DNA from: Erysipelotrichaceae bacterium
GTDB lineage: Bacteria > Bacillota_I > Bacilli_A > Erysipelotrichales > Erysipelotrichaceae
DNA: 12,733 nucleotides
Direction: 5' to 3'
Assembly: GCA_017419065.1 (NCBI GenBank)
Contig: JAFOMB010000135.1
Span: 1 to 12,733, forward strand
Below are positions 5,874-12,730 of the stretch, in pieces. Within the stretch, counting starts at the first letter, position 1. Each line of letters begins with the position of its first letter. Under the pieces are notes generated by a model. That model was not told where the DNA came from. It saw only the letters and a program-made list of their open reading frames with translations, and searched no databases. A program made the position numbers and the translations under genes.

Positions 5874-5893
5874 ATTTAGAGAAATTTCTAAAT
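5874..5893. promoter_or_regulatory. Operator 2 of sdpRI
   Basis: ATTTAGA (5874-5880), six bases, TCTAAAT (5887-5893). This is the same core as operator 1, with centres 56 bp apart and the promoter between them. It probably binds the same SdpR dimer. Confidence 0.75.
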
Positions 5894-6068
5894 TCCCCTT
5901 GATCTCAGGCTTTTTGAGGTCCCTTTCACACCTTATGTGATAGGAGGCGGACGGTCTCGACAGTAAAGTGGTGAAACAGGAAACGGCATGACCCGAAGAT
6001 CATGCTATTTCCAGAAAACTATAAAACTGTCTTACGAGCTCCGGCCTAAACACTCAGACGGTCATTTT
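5894..6068. other. Gene-free stretch, nothing recognised
   Basis: All six frames are broken by stops within about 45 codons and none has a ribosome binding site with a recognisable product. Small inverted repeats such as GCATGA-N8-TCATGC (near 5985) exist, but no known RNA family was recognised. Because a probable mobile-element fragment follows, this may also be decayed foreign DNA, but the sequence does not show what it was. Confidence 0.5.
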
Positions 6069-6197
6069 CTATCTACTGTATTGGTCAATTGCTTTTGCAA
6101 GAGCATTAATTTCTTTTTTTGACATCCTGCTCAGCATATCAGTGTATTGCTGCTTGGCAAGCCCTTCTGATACTGATACCATCTGACATATGAGCAT
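6069..6197 (-). pseudogene. Possible C-terminal tail of a lost regulator (MarR-like?)
   Basis: The minus strand encodes a 42-residue stretch ending in a stop at 6069 that looks like real protein: VSVSEGLAKQQYTDMLSRMS, then an amphipathic helix, KKEINALAKAIDQYSR. Such a charged helical ending after a L-S-x-x-E-like turn is common in MarR-type regulators. The frame is open up to 6273, but the part above about 6190 overlaps the relaxase-like fragment on the other strand and makes less sense. There is no ribosome binding site before any start codon and no DNA-binding domain. I read it as the remaining 3' end of a broken gene; the MarR label is only a resemblance. Confidence 0.3.
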
Positions 6198-6326
6198 GAT
6201 GAGCTGACGAAAAAGCCGATCCGTGATGCTTCCGGGAGAATGATCGAGCGTGATAATTATCTGATCGACGGGATCAACTGTTCACCTGATACCTATGGCA
6301 GAGAGTGTGCTGCAGTAAACAGAAGA
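6189..6326 (+). pseudogene. Probable relaxase/mobilisation protein fragment
   Basis: The plus-strand frame from 6189 to 6326 encodes about 46 residues including EHDELTKKPIRD, then GRMIERDNYLIDGINC and YGRECAAVNRR. This resembles the N-terminal region of relaxases of mobilisable elements in Clostridia-like bacteria, where a block like ERDNYLIDGINC followed by E-C-x-x-x-N comes before the catalytic His motifs. The expected upstream start is missing (a stop lies at 6177-6179). The similarity ends at about 6326, where the frame enters a terminator hairpin, so the His-x-His motif and the rest of the protein are absent. It is best read as a scar of an integrated mobile element. Identification is from memory of the family pattern only. 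Confidence 0.45.
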
Positions 6327-6349
6327 GGAACGGAAAGTTCCTCTTTTTT
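6323..6349 (+). terminator. Plus-strand terminator with no intact gene before it
   Basis: AAGAGGAAC (6323-6331), loop GGAAA and GTTCCTCTT (6337-6345) form a 9-bp stem followed by more T residues to 6349. On the minus strand the T run is poor. No intact plus-strand gene lies upstream, so it is probably left from a lost gene, or ends a small transcript that cannot be seen. Confidence 0.7.
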
Positions 6350-6360
6350 CATGCATAATA

Positions 6361-6385
6361 AAAACGCTTCAAGGGAAGCGCTTTT
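6361..6385 (-). terminator. Terminator of the degV operon
   Basis: On the minus strand CGCTTC (6380-6375), loop CCTT and GAAGCG (6370-6365) form a 6-bp stem extended by AAAA/TTTT pairing around one bulged base. TTTTTATTAT follows. It begins directly after the stop codon of the small membrane protein gene. Confidence 0.7.
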
Positions 6386-6802
6386 CTATACTCTTTTGGC
6401 GATCCTTCTTCCCACAAAGAAGGAACAGACACCCCACAGAAGAATGAACAGGATGGAATGAAGATGCGGGAATATTTCCGGGATGATGCCGGTCAGTCCG
6501 AAGTAGAGCGGATGCATCGCGAACTTCAGGAAGACAGCGATCAGTGTCAGGTTCTGGGTGAAGTCATCTACGACACAGATGCCGATGATGAAGGCCAGGA
6601 TGACATTCAGGAAGAGATAGACGACATCGTGGGAGTCGTCCCAGATCTCCATGAAGACAAAGTAACCCAGGTAGAGGAAGTAGATGATGCGGGCGATGAT
6701 GCCGCCTTCATCGACTTCGTGCTGGAGATAGTAGAAAAACAGGATCGCGTAGAGGACGATCAGTCCGAGAAACATCAGGTGCTTATTCAGGTTCTTTTTC
6801 AT
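6386..6802 (-). CDS. Small membrane protein of unknown function, downstream of degV
   Basis: A 138-residue hydrophobic protein that I do not recognise. Five likely membrane segments are visible, near residues 9-27, 36-52, 60-78, 82-105 and 113-131, with short charged loops (HEVDEGG, EIWDDSHD, VDDFTQN) and a basic end, GRRIAKRV, which should face the cytoplasm. No catalytic motif is evident. The acidic loop EIWDDSHD between two helices is the most distinctive feature. The ATG lies three bases after the degV stop with no clear ribosome binding site, so translation probably depends on ribosomes finishing degV. A hairpin terminator follows at once. The tight linkage suggests a role connected with DegV, possibly in lipid or membrane metabolism, but this is inference. 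Confidence 0.8.
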   Translation of the reverse strand: MKKNLNKHLMFLGLIVLYAILFFYYLQHEVDEGGIIARIIYFLYLGYFVFMEIWDDSHDVVYLFLNVILAFIIGICVVDDFTQNLTLIAVFLKFAMHPLYFGLTGIIPEIFPHLHSILFILLWGVCSFFVGRRIAKRV

Positions 6803-6805
6803 AGT

Positions 6806-7654
6806 TTATTTCTTTACATAGGCGATCGCACAGGCATTGGCACCGATGTGCGCACCGACGGTAGCCCCTACCGGGATCAGGTCCTCATCAAGTATATCAT
6901 ATCCTGCCTCTTTGAGCTTGGCAGCCAGTTTATAGGCATTCTCCTTGATCTGGGTATACATGACATAGATCGGGTACTTCGGATCCGGCGGATCGATCGA
7001 CAGACGTTCAACGATGTATTTCATGGCCTTATTGAGACCGATGTGCTTGGAGACGATCTCGGCCTTTCCCTGGGAACCGGCACTGCAGTGCATGATCGGC
7101 TTGATATGTCCCAGCTGGGCGATGTAGTAGGCCACATTGGAAAGCCTGCCGTTCTTGTATAAGTACTCTAAGGTATCCATCGCGGTATAGATCTCGGTCC
7201 TCTGCTTGAGTTCCTCCATCGCCTCTGCGATCTCTTTTCCGCTCTTTCCTTCATCTCTGAGACGTACCGCTTCTTCTACCAGAAGTCTCTGTCCTCCGGT
7301 ACAGGTCAGCGTATCGATGATATAGATGCCGTCATAGTCTACGATATTCTTTACCGACATGGCTGTCTGATAGTCACCGGATAAGCCTGTAGATAGAGGA
7401 AGATAGACGACCTCATCGTGATTGGCCTTGGCTTCTTCAAAAAGCTTCTCGAATAAAGCCGGGGAAGGCTGGGAAGTCTTCGGGAAGTTCGGGTCTGTCT
7501 TTAAACGTTCAAAAAATTCATCTTTTGTGATCGAGATATTCTCGAGGAAGTGGTTTTCTCCGAAATATACCGACATAGGCATATAGGCGACATTCATCTT
7601 CTTCAGTTCTTCCATCTCAAAATCCGCAGCGGAATCTGTCGCAATAATTACCAT
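6806..7654 (-). CDS. DegV family fatty-acid-binding protein
   Basis: A soluble DegV-family protein of 282 residues. DegV proteins bind a fatty acid between two domains, and in several Bacillota members (FakB) they present it to the kinase FakA for phosphorylation. ATDSAAD at residues 5-11, KTSQPSP at 59-65, STGLSGDYQTA at 88-98 and a C-terminal GATVGAHIG stretch are the conserved ligand-pocket motifs. ATG 7654 has GGAGG eight bases upstream; a TTG at 7669 overlaps that site and is not the start. It forms an operon with the small membrane protein downstream. No fakA gene lies in the window. Family assignment is firm; the fatty-acid preference is unknown. Confidence 0.93.
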   Translation of the reverse strand: MVIIATDSAADFEMEELKKMNVAYMPMSVYFGENHFLENISITKDEFFERLKTDPNFPKTSQPSPALFEKLFEEAKANHDEVVYLPLSTGLSGDYQTAMSVKNIVDYDGIYIIDTLTCTGGQRLLVEEAVRLRDEGKSGKEIAEAMEELKQRTEIYTAMDTLEYLYKNGRLSNVAYYIAQLGHIKPIMHCSAGSQGKAEIVSKHIGLNKAMKYIVERLSIDPPDPKYPIYVMYTQIKENAYKLAAKLKEAGYDILDEDLIPVGATVGAHIGANACAIAYVKK

Positions 7655-7674
7655 ATTTGTCACCTCCAAGCACT

Positions 7675-7703
7675 ATTTTAACACGCTTTCCCAAAGATAT
7701 TAA
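7675..7703 (-). promoter_or_regulatory. Candidate degV promoter
   Basis: On the minus strand TTAATA (7703-7698), a 17-base spacer and TAAAAT (7680-7675). The -35 box is poor and lies within the arm of the neighbouring terminator. The leader would be short, ending in the GGAGG site of degV. Confidence 0.4.
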
Positions 7704-7728
7704 AAGACCGCACCCGCGGTCTTTTAAT
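7699..7728. terminator. Terminator after the ABC transporter gene
   Basis: ATTAAAAGACCGC (7699-7711) and GCGGTCTTTTAAT (7716-7728) pair perfectly over 13 bp around the loop ACCC. T-rich arms end both sides, so it works in either direction. It lies about 110 bases beyond the ABC gene stop and separates that transcript from degV. Confidence 0.82.
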
Positions 7729-7836
7729 GTTCATTATTTAAAAGGGGATAGATGGGCAAGGCTCTTCCTACCTTGCATCTTCATGATACTGAAACAGTAT
7801 TTCAGAAATATGTTGGAATTAAGGGAAATTATGTGA

Positions 7837-10800
7837 TTACTCTGTCCGTAAGGCAATGACCGGATCCTTCTTCGCGGCTGACTTGGAAGGAATGAATCCC
7901 GCGATGATCGTCAGGATGACGGAGATGATGATCAGGGTGATGGCGCCTTCTCTCGGAAGTACGGCGTTGATGTCGTAGTTGCCGGTGAGAGAGTGGATCA
8001 GGGAGTTGATCGGGAAGAGGGCCAGCCAGGACACGAGGATGCCTAGGACACCGGATAAGAGGCCGATGATGAAGGTCTCTGCGTTGAAGATGGAGGAGAC
8101 GTTCCTCTTGGAGGCACCCATGGCACGCAGGATCCCTATCTCCTTAGTTCTCTCCATGACTGAGATCAGGGTGATGACGGCGATCATGATGGAGGAGACG
8201 ATGAGGGAGATCGAGACGAAGGCGATCAGGACATAGGAGACGGAATCGACGATGGTCTTGACGGAAGACATCAGGATCCCGGTGATATCGGTGTAGTGGA
8301 TCTCCTGTTCCTCTTCAGCGTTCTGGTTGTATTCCTTCAGGAAGTCTAAGAAGTTCTCCTTCGCTTCAAAGTCGCGGAAGTAGAAGGAGATGGATGTCGG
8401 AGATTCCCTGTCCTGGTAGCCCAGGGAGAGGAGATTGGACTTGTAGGACTTCTCGCCTGCCGGATCCATCATGGCTTCCATGAGACGCTGCAGTTCCTCC
8501 TGATCGAGATTGAAGGTAAAGGCCCTGGAGAAGGCTTCGGAATCAAAGGTGAAGAGGTCTTTCTGCGAGAAGATCTGGGCCATCGGCTCCATCGTCCTGG
8601 CGACGGCTTCCCCGATCCCGGCAGCGATCATCATCGTCGTATATTGGGAGACGATATCCGTGGACTGTTTATAGAGGGATTCCTGGATGGCCGGATCCGC
8701 TATGGCTGCCAGGACCAGAGCCCTCTGATCGATCGTGGACAGGAGTTCCGCAGAGACGTTCCTTTCCCCGCTGTTTAACGCAAGAACCGTCTCTACATAC
8801 TTTCCGAAGACCTTTTCCACGACATCCCTGCTCAGCGTCGACAGCATGGCCGGATCGACATAGGCGAATTCGGAAGGAAGCTGGGAAGCGAGTTCTTTCA
8901 GGACATTATTGAAGAAGTTGTCCTTATAAGTCTGAAGAGTGTCATCCTCAAAGGAGATGACCTGGTCTTTGCGAAAGACAGTGTCATTGAGGGTGACGTA
9001 TTCATCATCCTTCCCCTCCGGGATCTGACATCCTTTGAGAGGATCGTTTTCATCCACGTAGATCTCGCAGGCGATTCCATTCACAGCCGAAGATTTCGGA
9101 TAGTTCTGTATCATCAGCTGGGACAGCGTCGTATCGAGACCGAGAACAGCTGTCAGGATATCTGAAGAGTTGTCCATGATGGAATCAGCTGTCTTCCGGG
9201 AGATGGCCATGATGAGCTTCGCGGAGTCTTCTTCCGACATCTGGGTATTCGCCGGAAGGTTGAAACGGAAGGCATTCCGGATGGCGTTCTGGTCGACAGA
9301 GATCATGTCCTGGAAGTCGAGAGTCTTCTTTTCCTCTTCCTCCTGTTCATCGAATCTCTTTCCGGAGAAGACGTCGATCTCCGGTTCCCGCATCTGCTTT
9401 CTGACGATGTAGGAAGAGGAGGCCTCTTCGATCACGTGATCCGTGAGTTCCTTGAGATAGACGACGCCCGGGGAAAGAGCCATGGTAGAGGAATTCTCTT
9501 TGGCACAGACGATCCCGGTGACATAGAGTCTTTCGGAGACCAGATAGGTCTTCTCCATATAGGCGGTATCGGAAGTCATGTCTTCATAGACATCATAGGA
9601 AGGATTGTAGTGGTATAAGTCAGTGGCGTCGATGAGACGCAGGTCGAGGTTCAGAAGGTCATCATAGGTGAACTCCCTGGCGTTGTCCTTCTTCTCCACG
9701 GTCTCTCCGGCCATGAGCTTGGATATCATCTCCTTCATCTCTGCGGTATCCCGGAGTCCTAAGGAGTAGACCAGGAGGTCGGAGATGGAATTCGGTTCGG
9801 AGAGGACGACGATCACTTCGTTGTATTTTTCAGGCCAGCGGCCTTTCAGGACATCATACTGGTCCTTGACGGAATCTTCGATCTCCGCTGCCTCGGAGAA
9901 GATCCCTCTTCCGGAAGAATAGGAAGTCAGGAAGGAGGAAGCGGAATTGGAGTAGATCGAGGACATCATCGAACTCGGATTGATCTGGACGATCTTATCC
10001 GCCGCATCGATGGTGTAGATCAGAGGAGAGACCGAATAGGTATAGCGGGTCAGGTAGACATTCTCAGAGACTTCCTCTTCGTGTTCATCGAGGTATCTCC
10101 TGAAGGAAGGGATGTCGTTGGAACCCACGGAAGAAAACATCGAGGTGATGTACTGCTTCTCCTGCAGGATCTCAGTACCGTCCCGGTTTTCTTCATCTGT
10201 TGACACCATGGACAGGATCATGGAGGAGGCATCCGCTGTCTCCGAAGTGATCGTTAAAGGATAGGAAGAGAGCGTGTCTTCCTGGATCTTGTCGATGTAG
10301 TTCTGGAAACCGGTGGAAAGCGACAGGATGAGGGCAATACCGATGATGCCGATAGAGCCCGCAAAGGCTGTCAGGATGGTCCGTCCCTTCTTGGTGAGAA
10401 GGTTGTTGAAGGAAAGGGAAAGGGCCGTCAGGAAGGACATATGGGCCTTGCCCATCTTCTTTTCCAGAGGTTCCGCTTCGATATTGGAAGGAATGAAAGG
10501 ATCGGAGTCATCCGTGATCTTCCCGTCCCGGAGTCTTACGATACGCGTCGCGTACTGCTGCGCCAGTTCCGGGTTGTGGGTGACCATGACCACGAGACGG
10601 TCTTCCGCCACTTCCTTCAGAAGGTCCATGACCTGGATGGATGTCTGGGTATCCAGGGCACCTGTCGGCTCATCTGCCAGCAATATATCCGGATCATTGA
10701 CGAGAGCTCTGGCAATGGCCACTCTCTGCATCTGTCCTCCGGACATCTGGTTCGGCTTCTTGTGGGCCTGTTCCTTCAGCCCGACTTTTTCCAAGGCATC

Positions 10801-11169
10801 CAGCGCTCTTTTTCTTCTCTCCGCTCTGCCGATCCCGCTGATCGTGAGGGCCAGTTCAACATTGGATAAGACACTCTGATGAGGGATCAGGTTATAGGAC
10901 TGGAAGACAAAGCCGATCGTGTGATTGCGGTACGCATCCCAGTCTCTGTCCTTATAGTTCTTTGTCGAGATCCCGTTGATGATGAGATCGCCCTCATCGT
11001 ATCTGTCCAGGCCCCCGATGATATTGAGAAGGGTGGTCTTTCCGGAACCGGAAGGTCCTAAGATCGCCACGAATTCATTGTCCCGGAGATTCAAAGAGAC
11101 ATCATTCAAAGCGATCTGCACGAGATCGCCTGTTTTATATTTTTTCTTTATATTCTTTATTTGGAGCAT
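7837..11169 (-). CDS. ABC transporter, fused ATPase and FtsX-type permease (MacB-like)
   Basis: A single 1,110-residue chain with the ATPase first and the permease second. The ATPase (about 1-225) is complete: Walker A GPSGSGKT 38-45, Q-loop Gln90, signature SGGQM 143-147, Walker B ILLADE 162-167, H-loop His198. It belongs to the LolD/MacB/Bce group. The first membrane helix is near 265-288, then a very large extracytoplasmic region to about 970, then helices near 978-1002, 1033-1053 and 1077-1093. VMERTKEIGILRAMGAS is the FtsX/MacB coupling motif between the second and third helices. Such transporters work as mechanical exporters or signal relays at the membrane rather than channel pumps; the substrate (peptide, antibiotic, lipid) cannot be told. 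No two-component system or accessory gene is adjacent. The ATG lacks a ribosome binding site and lies six bases after TAGAAT. Confidence 0.92.
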   Translation of the reverse strand: MLQIKNIKKKYKTGDLVQIALNDVSLNLRDNEFVAILGPSGSGKTTLLNIIGGLDRYDEGDLIINGISTKNYKDRDWDAYRNHTIGFVFQSYNLIPHQSVLSNVELALTISGIGRAERRKRALDALEKVGLKEQAHKKPNQMSGGQMQRVAIARALVNDPDILLADEPTGALDTQTSIQVMDLLKEVAEDRLVVMVTHNPELAQQYATRIVRLRDGKITDDSDPFIPSNIEAEPLEKKMGKAHMSFLTALSLSFNNLLTKKGRTILTAFAGSIGIIGIALILSLSTGFQNYIDKIQEDTLSSYPLTITSETADASSMILSMVSTDEENRDGTEILQEKQYITSMFSSVGSNDIPSFRRYLDEHEEEVSENVYLTRYTYSVSPLIYTIDAADKIVQINPSSMMSSIYSNSASSFLTSYSSGRGIFSEAAEIEDSVKDQYDVLKGRWPEKYNEVIVVLSEPNSISDLLVYSLGLRDTAEMKEMISKLMAGETVEKKDNAREFTYDDLLNLDLRLIDATDLYHYNPSYDVYEDMTSDTAYMEKTYLVSERLYVTGIVCAKENSSTMALSPGVVYLKELTDHVIEEASSSYIVRKQMREPEIDVFSGKRFDEQEEEEKKTLDFQDMISVDQNAIRNAFRFNLPANTQMSEEDSAKLIMAISRKTADSIMDNSSDILTAVLGLDTTLSQLMIQNYPKSSAVNGIACEIYVDENDPLKGCQIPEGKDDEYVTLNDTVFRKDQVISFEDDTLQTYKDNFFNNVLKELASQLPSEFAYVDPAMLSTLSRDVVEKVFGKYVETVLALNSGERNVSAELLSTIDQRALVLAAIADPAIQESLYKQSTDIVSQYTTMMIAAGIGEAVARTMEPMAQIFSQKDLFTFDSEAFSRAFTFNLDQEELQRLMEAMMDPAGEKSYKSNLLSLGYQDRESPTSISFYFRDFEAKENFLDFLKEYNQNAEEEQEIHYTDITGILMSSVKTIVDSVSYVLIAFVSISLIVSSIMIAVITLISVMERTKEIGILRAMGASKRNVSSIFNAETFIIGLLSGVLGILVSWLALFPINSLIHSLTGNYDINAVLPREGAITLIIISVILTIIAGFIPSKSAAKKDPVIALRTE

Positions 11170-11175
11170 GGTTTC

Positions 11176-11204
11176 ATTCTATAAAGAAAATAGTTCGGAT
11201 ACAA
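11176..11204 (-). promoter_or_regulatory. ABC transporter gene promoter (leaderless type)
   Basis: On the minus strand TTGTAT (11204-11199), exactly 17 bases, TAGAAT (11181-11176), then GAAACC and the ATG at 11169. The start site should fall on or next to the A of the start codon. No Shine-Dalgarno sequence is present. Confidence 0.6.
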
Positions 11205-11236
11205 GACTATTGACTCTTATGATACGAGAGAACTTT

Positions 11237-11265
11237 TCTACACATGATGAGTTTTGTTTTACAAT
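11237..11265 (+). promoter_or_regulatory. Lipid kinase gene promoter (leaderless type)
   Basis: TCTACA (11237-11242), exactly 17 bases, TACAAT (11260-11265), then GAAAGT and the ATG at 11272. The start site again should coincide with the start codon. It lies back to back with the ABC gene promoter, with 32 bases between the two -35 boxes. Confidence 0.58.
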
Positions 11266-11271
11266 GAAAGT

Positions 11272-12144
11272 ATGCCGAAAGTACTGATGATCATCAATCC
11301 GAATTCCGGAAAGGCCAACTCCAAGAACAGGATCCTGCAGGCGCAGAATGTCTTCTCTGCCCATGGCTATGACCTGAGTGTCTATTTCACCCAGAAGCAG
11401 ATGGACGGCTACCGCTATGTGACAGAGCACGGAGAAGATTATGATATCGTCTGCTGTGTTGGCGGAGACGGCACGATCAATGAAGTGACCAATGCCTGTA
11501 TGTCCCTGAAGAAGAAGCCGCAGATCGGCTACTTCCCGAGCGGGACGATGAATGACTTCGGTACGAACTTCTCTCTTACCAACAACTATGAGGATGTCGC
11601 GGAACGCATCTGCCAGAACAATCCCCGCAGCTTTGACCTGGGACTTTTAGAAGACAGATACTTCAACTATGTCGCCGGTTTCGGTGCCTTTACCGCTGTC
11701 TCCTATAAGACGAAAAGAGAATCGAAAGAGACGCTGGGCACTCTGGCTTACCTCATTGAAGGGATCAACTCCCTCCCGTCCATCCACAATATCCATACTT
11801 CTGTCCGCATCGGCAGGAAGAAGGAAGAACTGGAAGCGTTATTCGGTCTTGTCTTCAACGGGAACCGGGTAGCCGGTATGGAAGTCTTCAATAAGAAACA
11901 GGCTCTCAATGACGGAAAGATGAATGTCCTGCTGGTAGAAGCTGTCCCGAATATCTTTGAAGCGGGAAACTACCTGGCTCTGCTGTCGCAGACCGACAAT
12001 AAATATCTGCACTGGTACCGGGGATCCGATATCGAGTTCTCTTTTCAGGAGGACATCATGTGGACCCTGGACGGTGAGGAATACAAAGGTACAGACCGTG
12101 CCCGTATCACGGTCATCAAAGATGCCCTGGAGATGCTTTGTTAG
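11272..12144 (+). CDS. Diacylglycerol kinase family lipid kinase (DagK/YegS type)
   Basis: A 290-residue cytoplasmic or membrane-associated kinase that transfers phosphate from a nucleotide to a lipid alcohol such as diacylglycerol, feeding phosphatidic acid back into phospholipid synthesis. The N-terminal INPNSGKAN (8-16) and VGGDGTINEV (63-72) form the nucleotide-binding site; FPSGTMNDFG (88-97) corresponds to the usual GTxNDF motif. The C-terminal domain ends with the LDGE and ITVIKDALEM region normal for this family. ATG 11272 was preferred over the upstream in-frame ATG at 11254, which lies before the -10 box. An HAD phosphatase gene follows after one base, so the two form an operon, perhaps with kinase and phosphatase acting on related lipid intermediates. 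Whether the substrate is diacylglycerol, another lipid, or undecaprenol is not shown. Confidence 0.9.
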   Translation: MPKVLMIINPNSGKANSKNRILQAQNVFSAHGYDLSVYFTQKQMDGYRYVTEHGEDYDIVCCVGGDGTINEVTNACMSLKKKPQIGYFPSGTMNDFGTNFSLTNNYEDVAERICQNNPRSFDLGLLEDRYFNYVAGFGAFTAVSYKTKRESKETLGTLAYLIEGINSLPSIHNIHTSVRIGRKKEELEALFGLVFNGNRVAGMEVFNKKQALNDGKMNVLLVEAVPNIFEAGNYLALLSQTDNKYLHWYRGSDIEFSFQEDIMWTLDGEEYKGTDRARITVIKDALEMLC

Positions 12145-12145
12145 G

Positions 12146-12730
12146 ATGAATGTCTACGATTTCGACAAGACGATCTATCAGAATGACTCTTCTGCCGATC
12201 TGCTGCTGTGGTGCATGAAGAAGAAGCCGCATCTCTTCTTCTCCTGGTTCCCGAAGGCGGTGAAGGGATCTTTTGATCACTACATCCGCAAGAAGGACAA
12301 GGAGTCCATGAAGGAAAAGCTCTTCTCGCTGCTGGCATCCTTCCCGGAGAGGGAAAAGCTCATCGAAGAGTTCTGGGATGAACACGAGAAGGGGATACAG
12401 AGTTTCTATCTGAAACAGAAGAGAGAAGATGATCTCATCATCTCCGCTTCTCCTGCCTTCCTCATCGAACCGATCTGTAAGAGACTGCACATCCGCTGTC
12501 TGGCTTCTCCTTTAGATCTCAAGACATTGAGCTATCAGGGAAGAAACTGCTATGGAGAAGAGAAACTGAGAAGACTCAGGGAATATACCGATGAGAGGAT
12601 AGACCGGTTCTATTCCGATTCCCTCTCGGATACCCCGCTGGCTGAAACGGCGAAGAAGGCCTATTTCGTCAAGAACGGAAAGGTCAGGGAATGGCCGCAA
12701 AGGAGGACGCATGAACAAGCCCAAAAGTAA
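12146..12730 (+). CDS. HAD-superfamily phosphatase, subfamily IB (PSPase-like)
   Basis: A 194-residue haloacid-dehalogenase hydrolase, subfamily IB. The four motifs are present: YDFDKT with nucleophile Asp5 and acid/base Asp7; Ser100 in ISASP; a Lys near 140 in GEEKL; and the acidic DSLSD with Asp158 and Asp162, which bind Mg. The cap is the helical insertion between residues 15 and 90. Relatives remove phosphate from phosphoserine, phosphoglycerol-type or other small substrates; the substrate here is unknown. The ATG follows the lipid kinase stop by one base, with no strong ribosome binding site of its own, so translation is probably coupled. The following gene begins inside its last codons. 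An active phosphatase of the phospholipid or wall-precursor pathway would fit the context but is inference. Confidence 0.88.
   Translation: MNVYDFDKTIYQNDSSADLLLWCMKKKPHLFFSWFPKAVKGSFDHYIRKKDKESMKEKLFSLLASFPEREKLIEEFWDEHEKGIQSFYLKQKREDDLIISASPAFLIEPICKRLHIRCLASPLDLKTLSYQGRNCYGEEKLRRLREYTDERIDRFYSDSLSDTPLAETAKKAYFVKNGKVREWPQRRTHEQAQK

Noticed and set aside
5940..6060. Stretch around GTGGTGAAACAGGAAACGGC considered as a structured RNA such as SRP RNA
   Set aside because: Key conserved SRP or 6S sequence and pairing are absent, and no consistent fold could be drawn by eye.
6458..7162. Plus-strand open frame of 234 codons, very rich in Asp and Glu
   Set aside because: It lies antisense to degV and the membrane protein, has no ribosome binding site, and its acidic composition is the usual product of reading codons of another gene backwards.
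7740..7830. Small inverted repeats GCAAGG-N9-CCTTGC and ATACTG-AAA-CAGTAT
   Set aside because: Short stems without T tails or conserved motif; no known RNA or repeat family recognised, and such repeats are expected by chance.
10313..10879. Plus-strand open frame of 188 codons within the ABC transporter gene
   Set aside because: It is antisense to the conserved ATPase motifs, and its composition (many Arg, Ser, Met) is that of a shadow frame.
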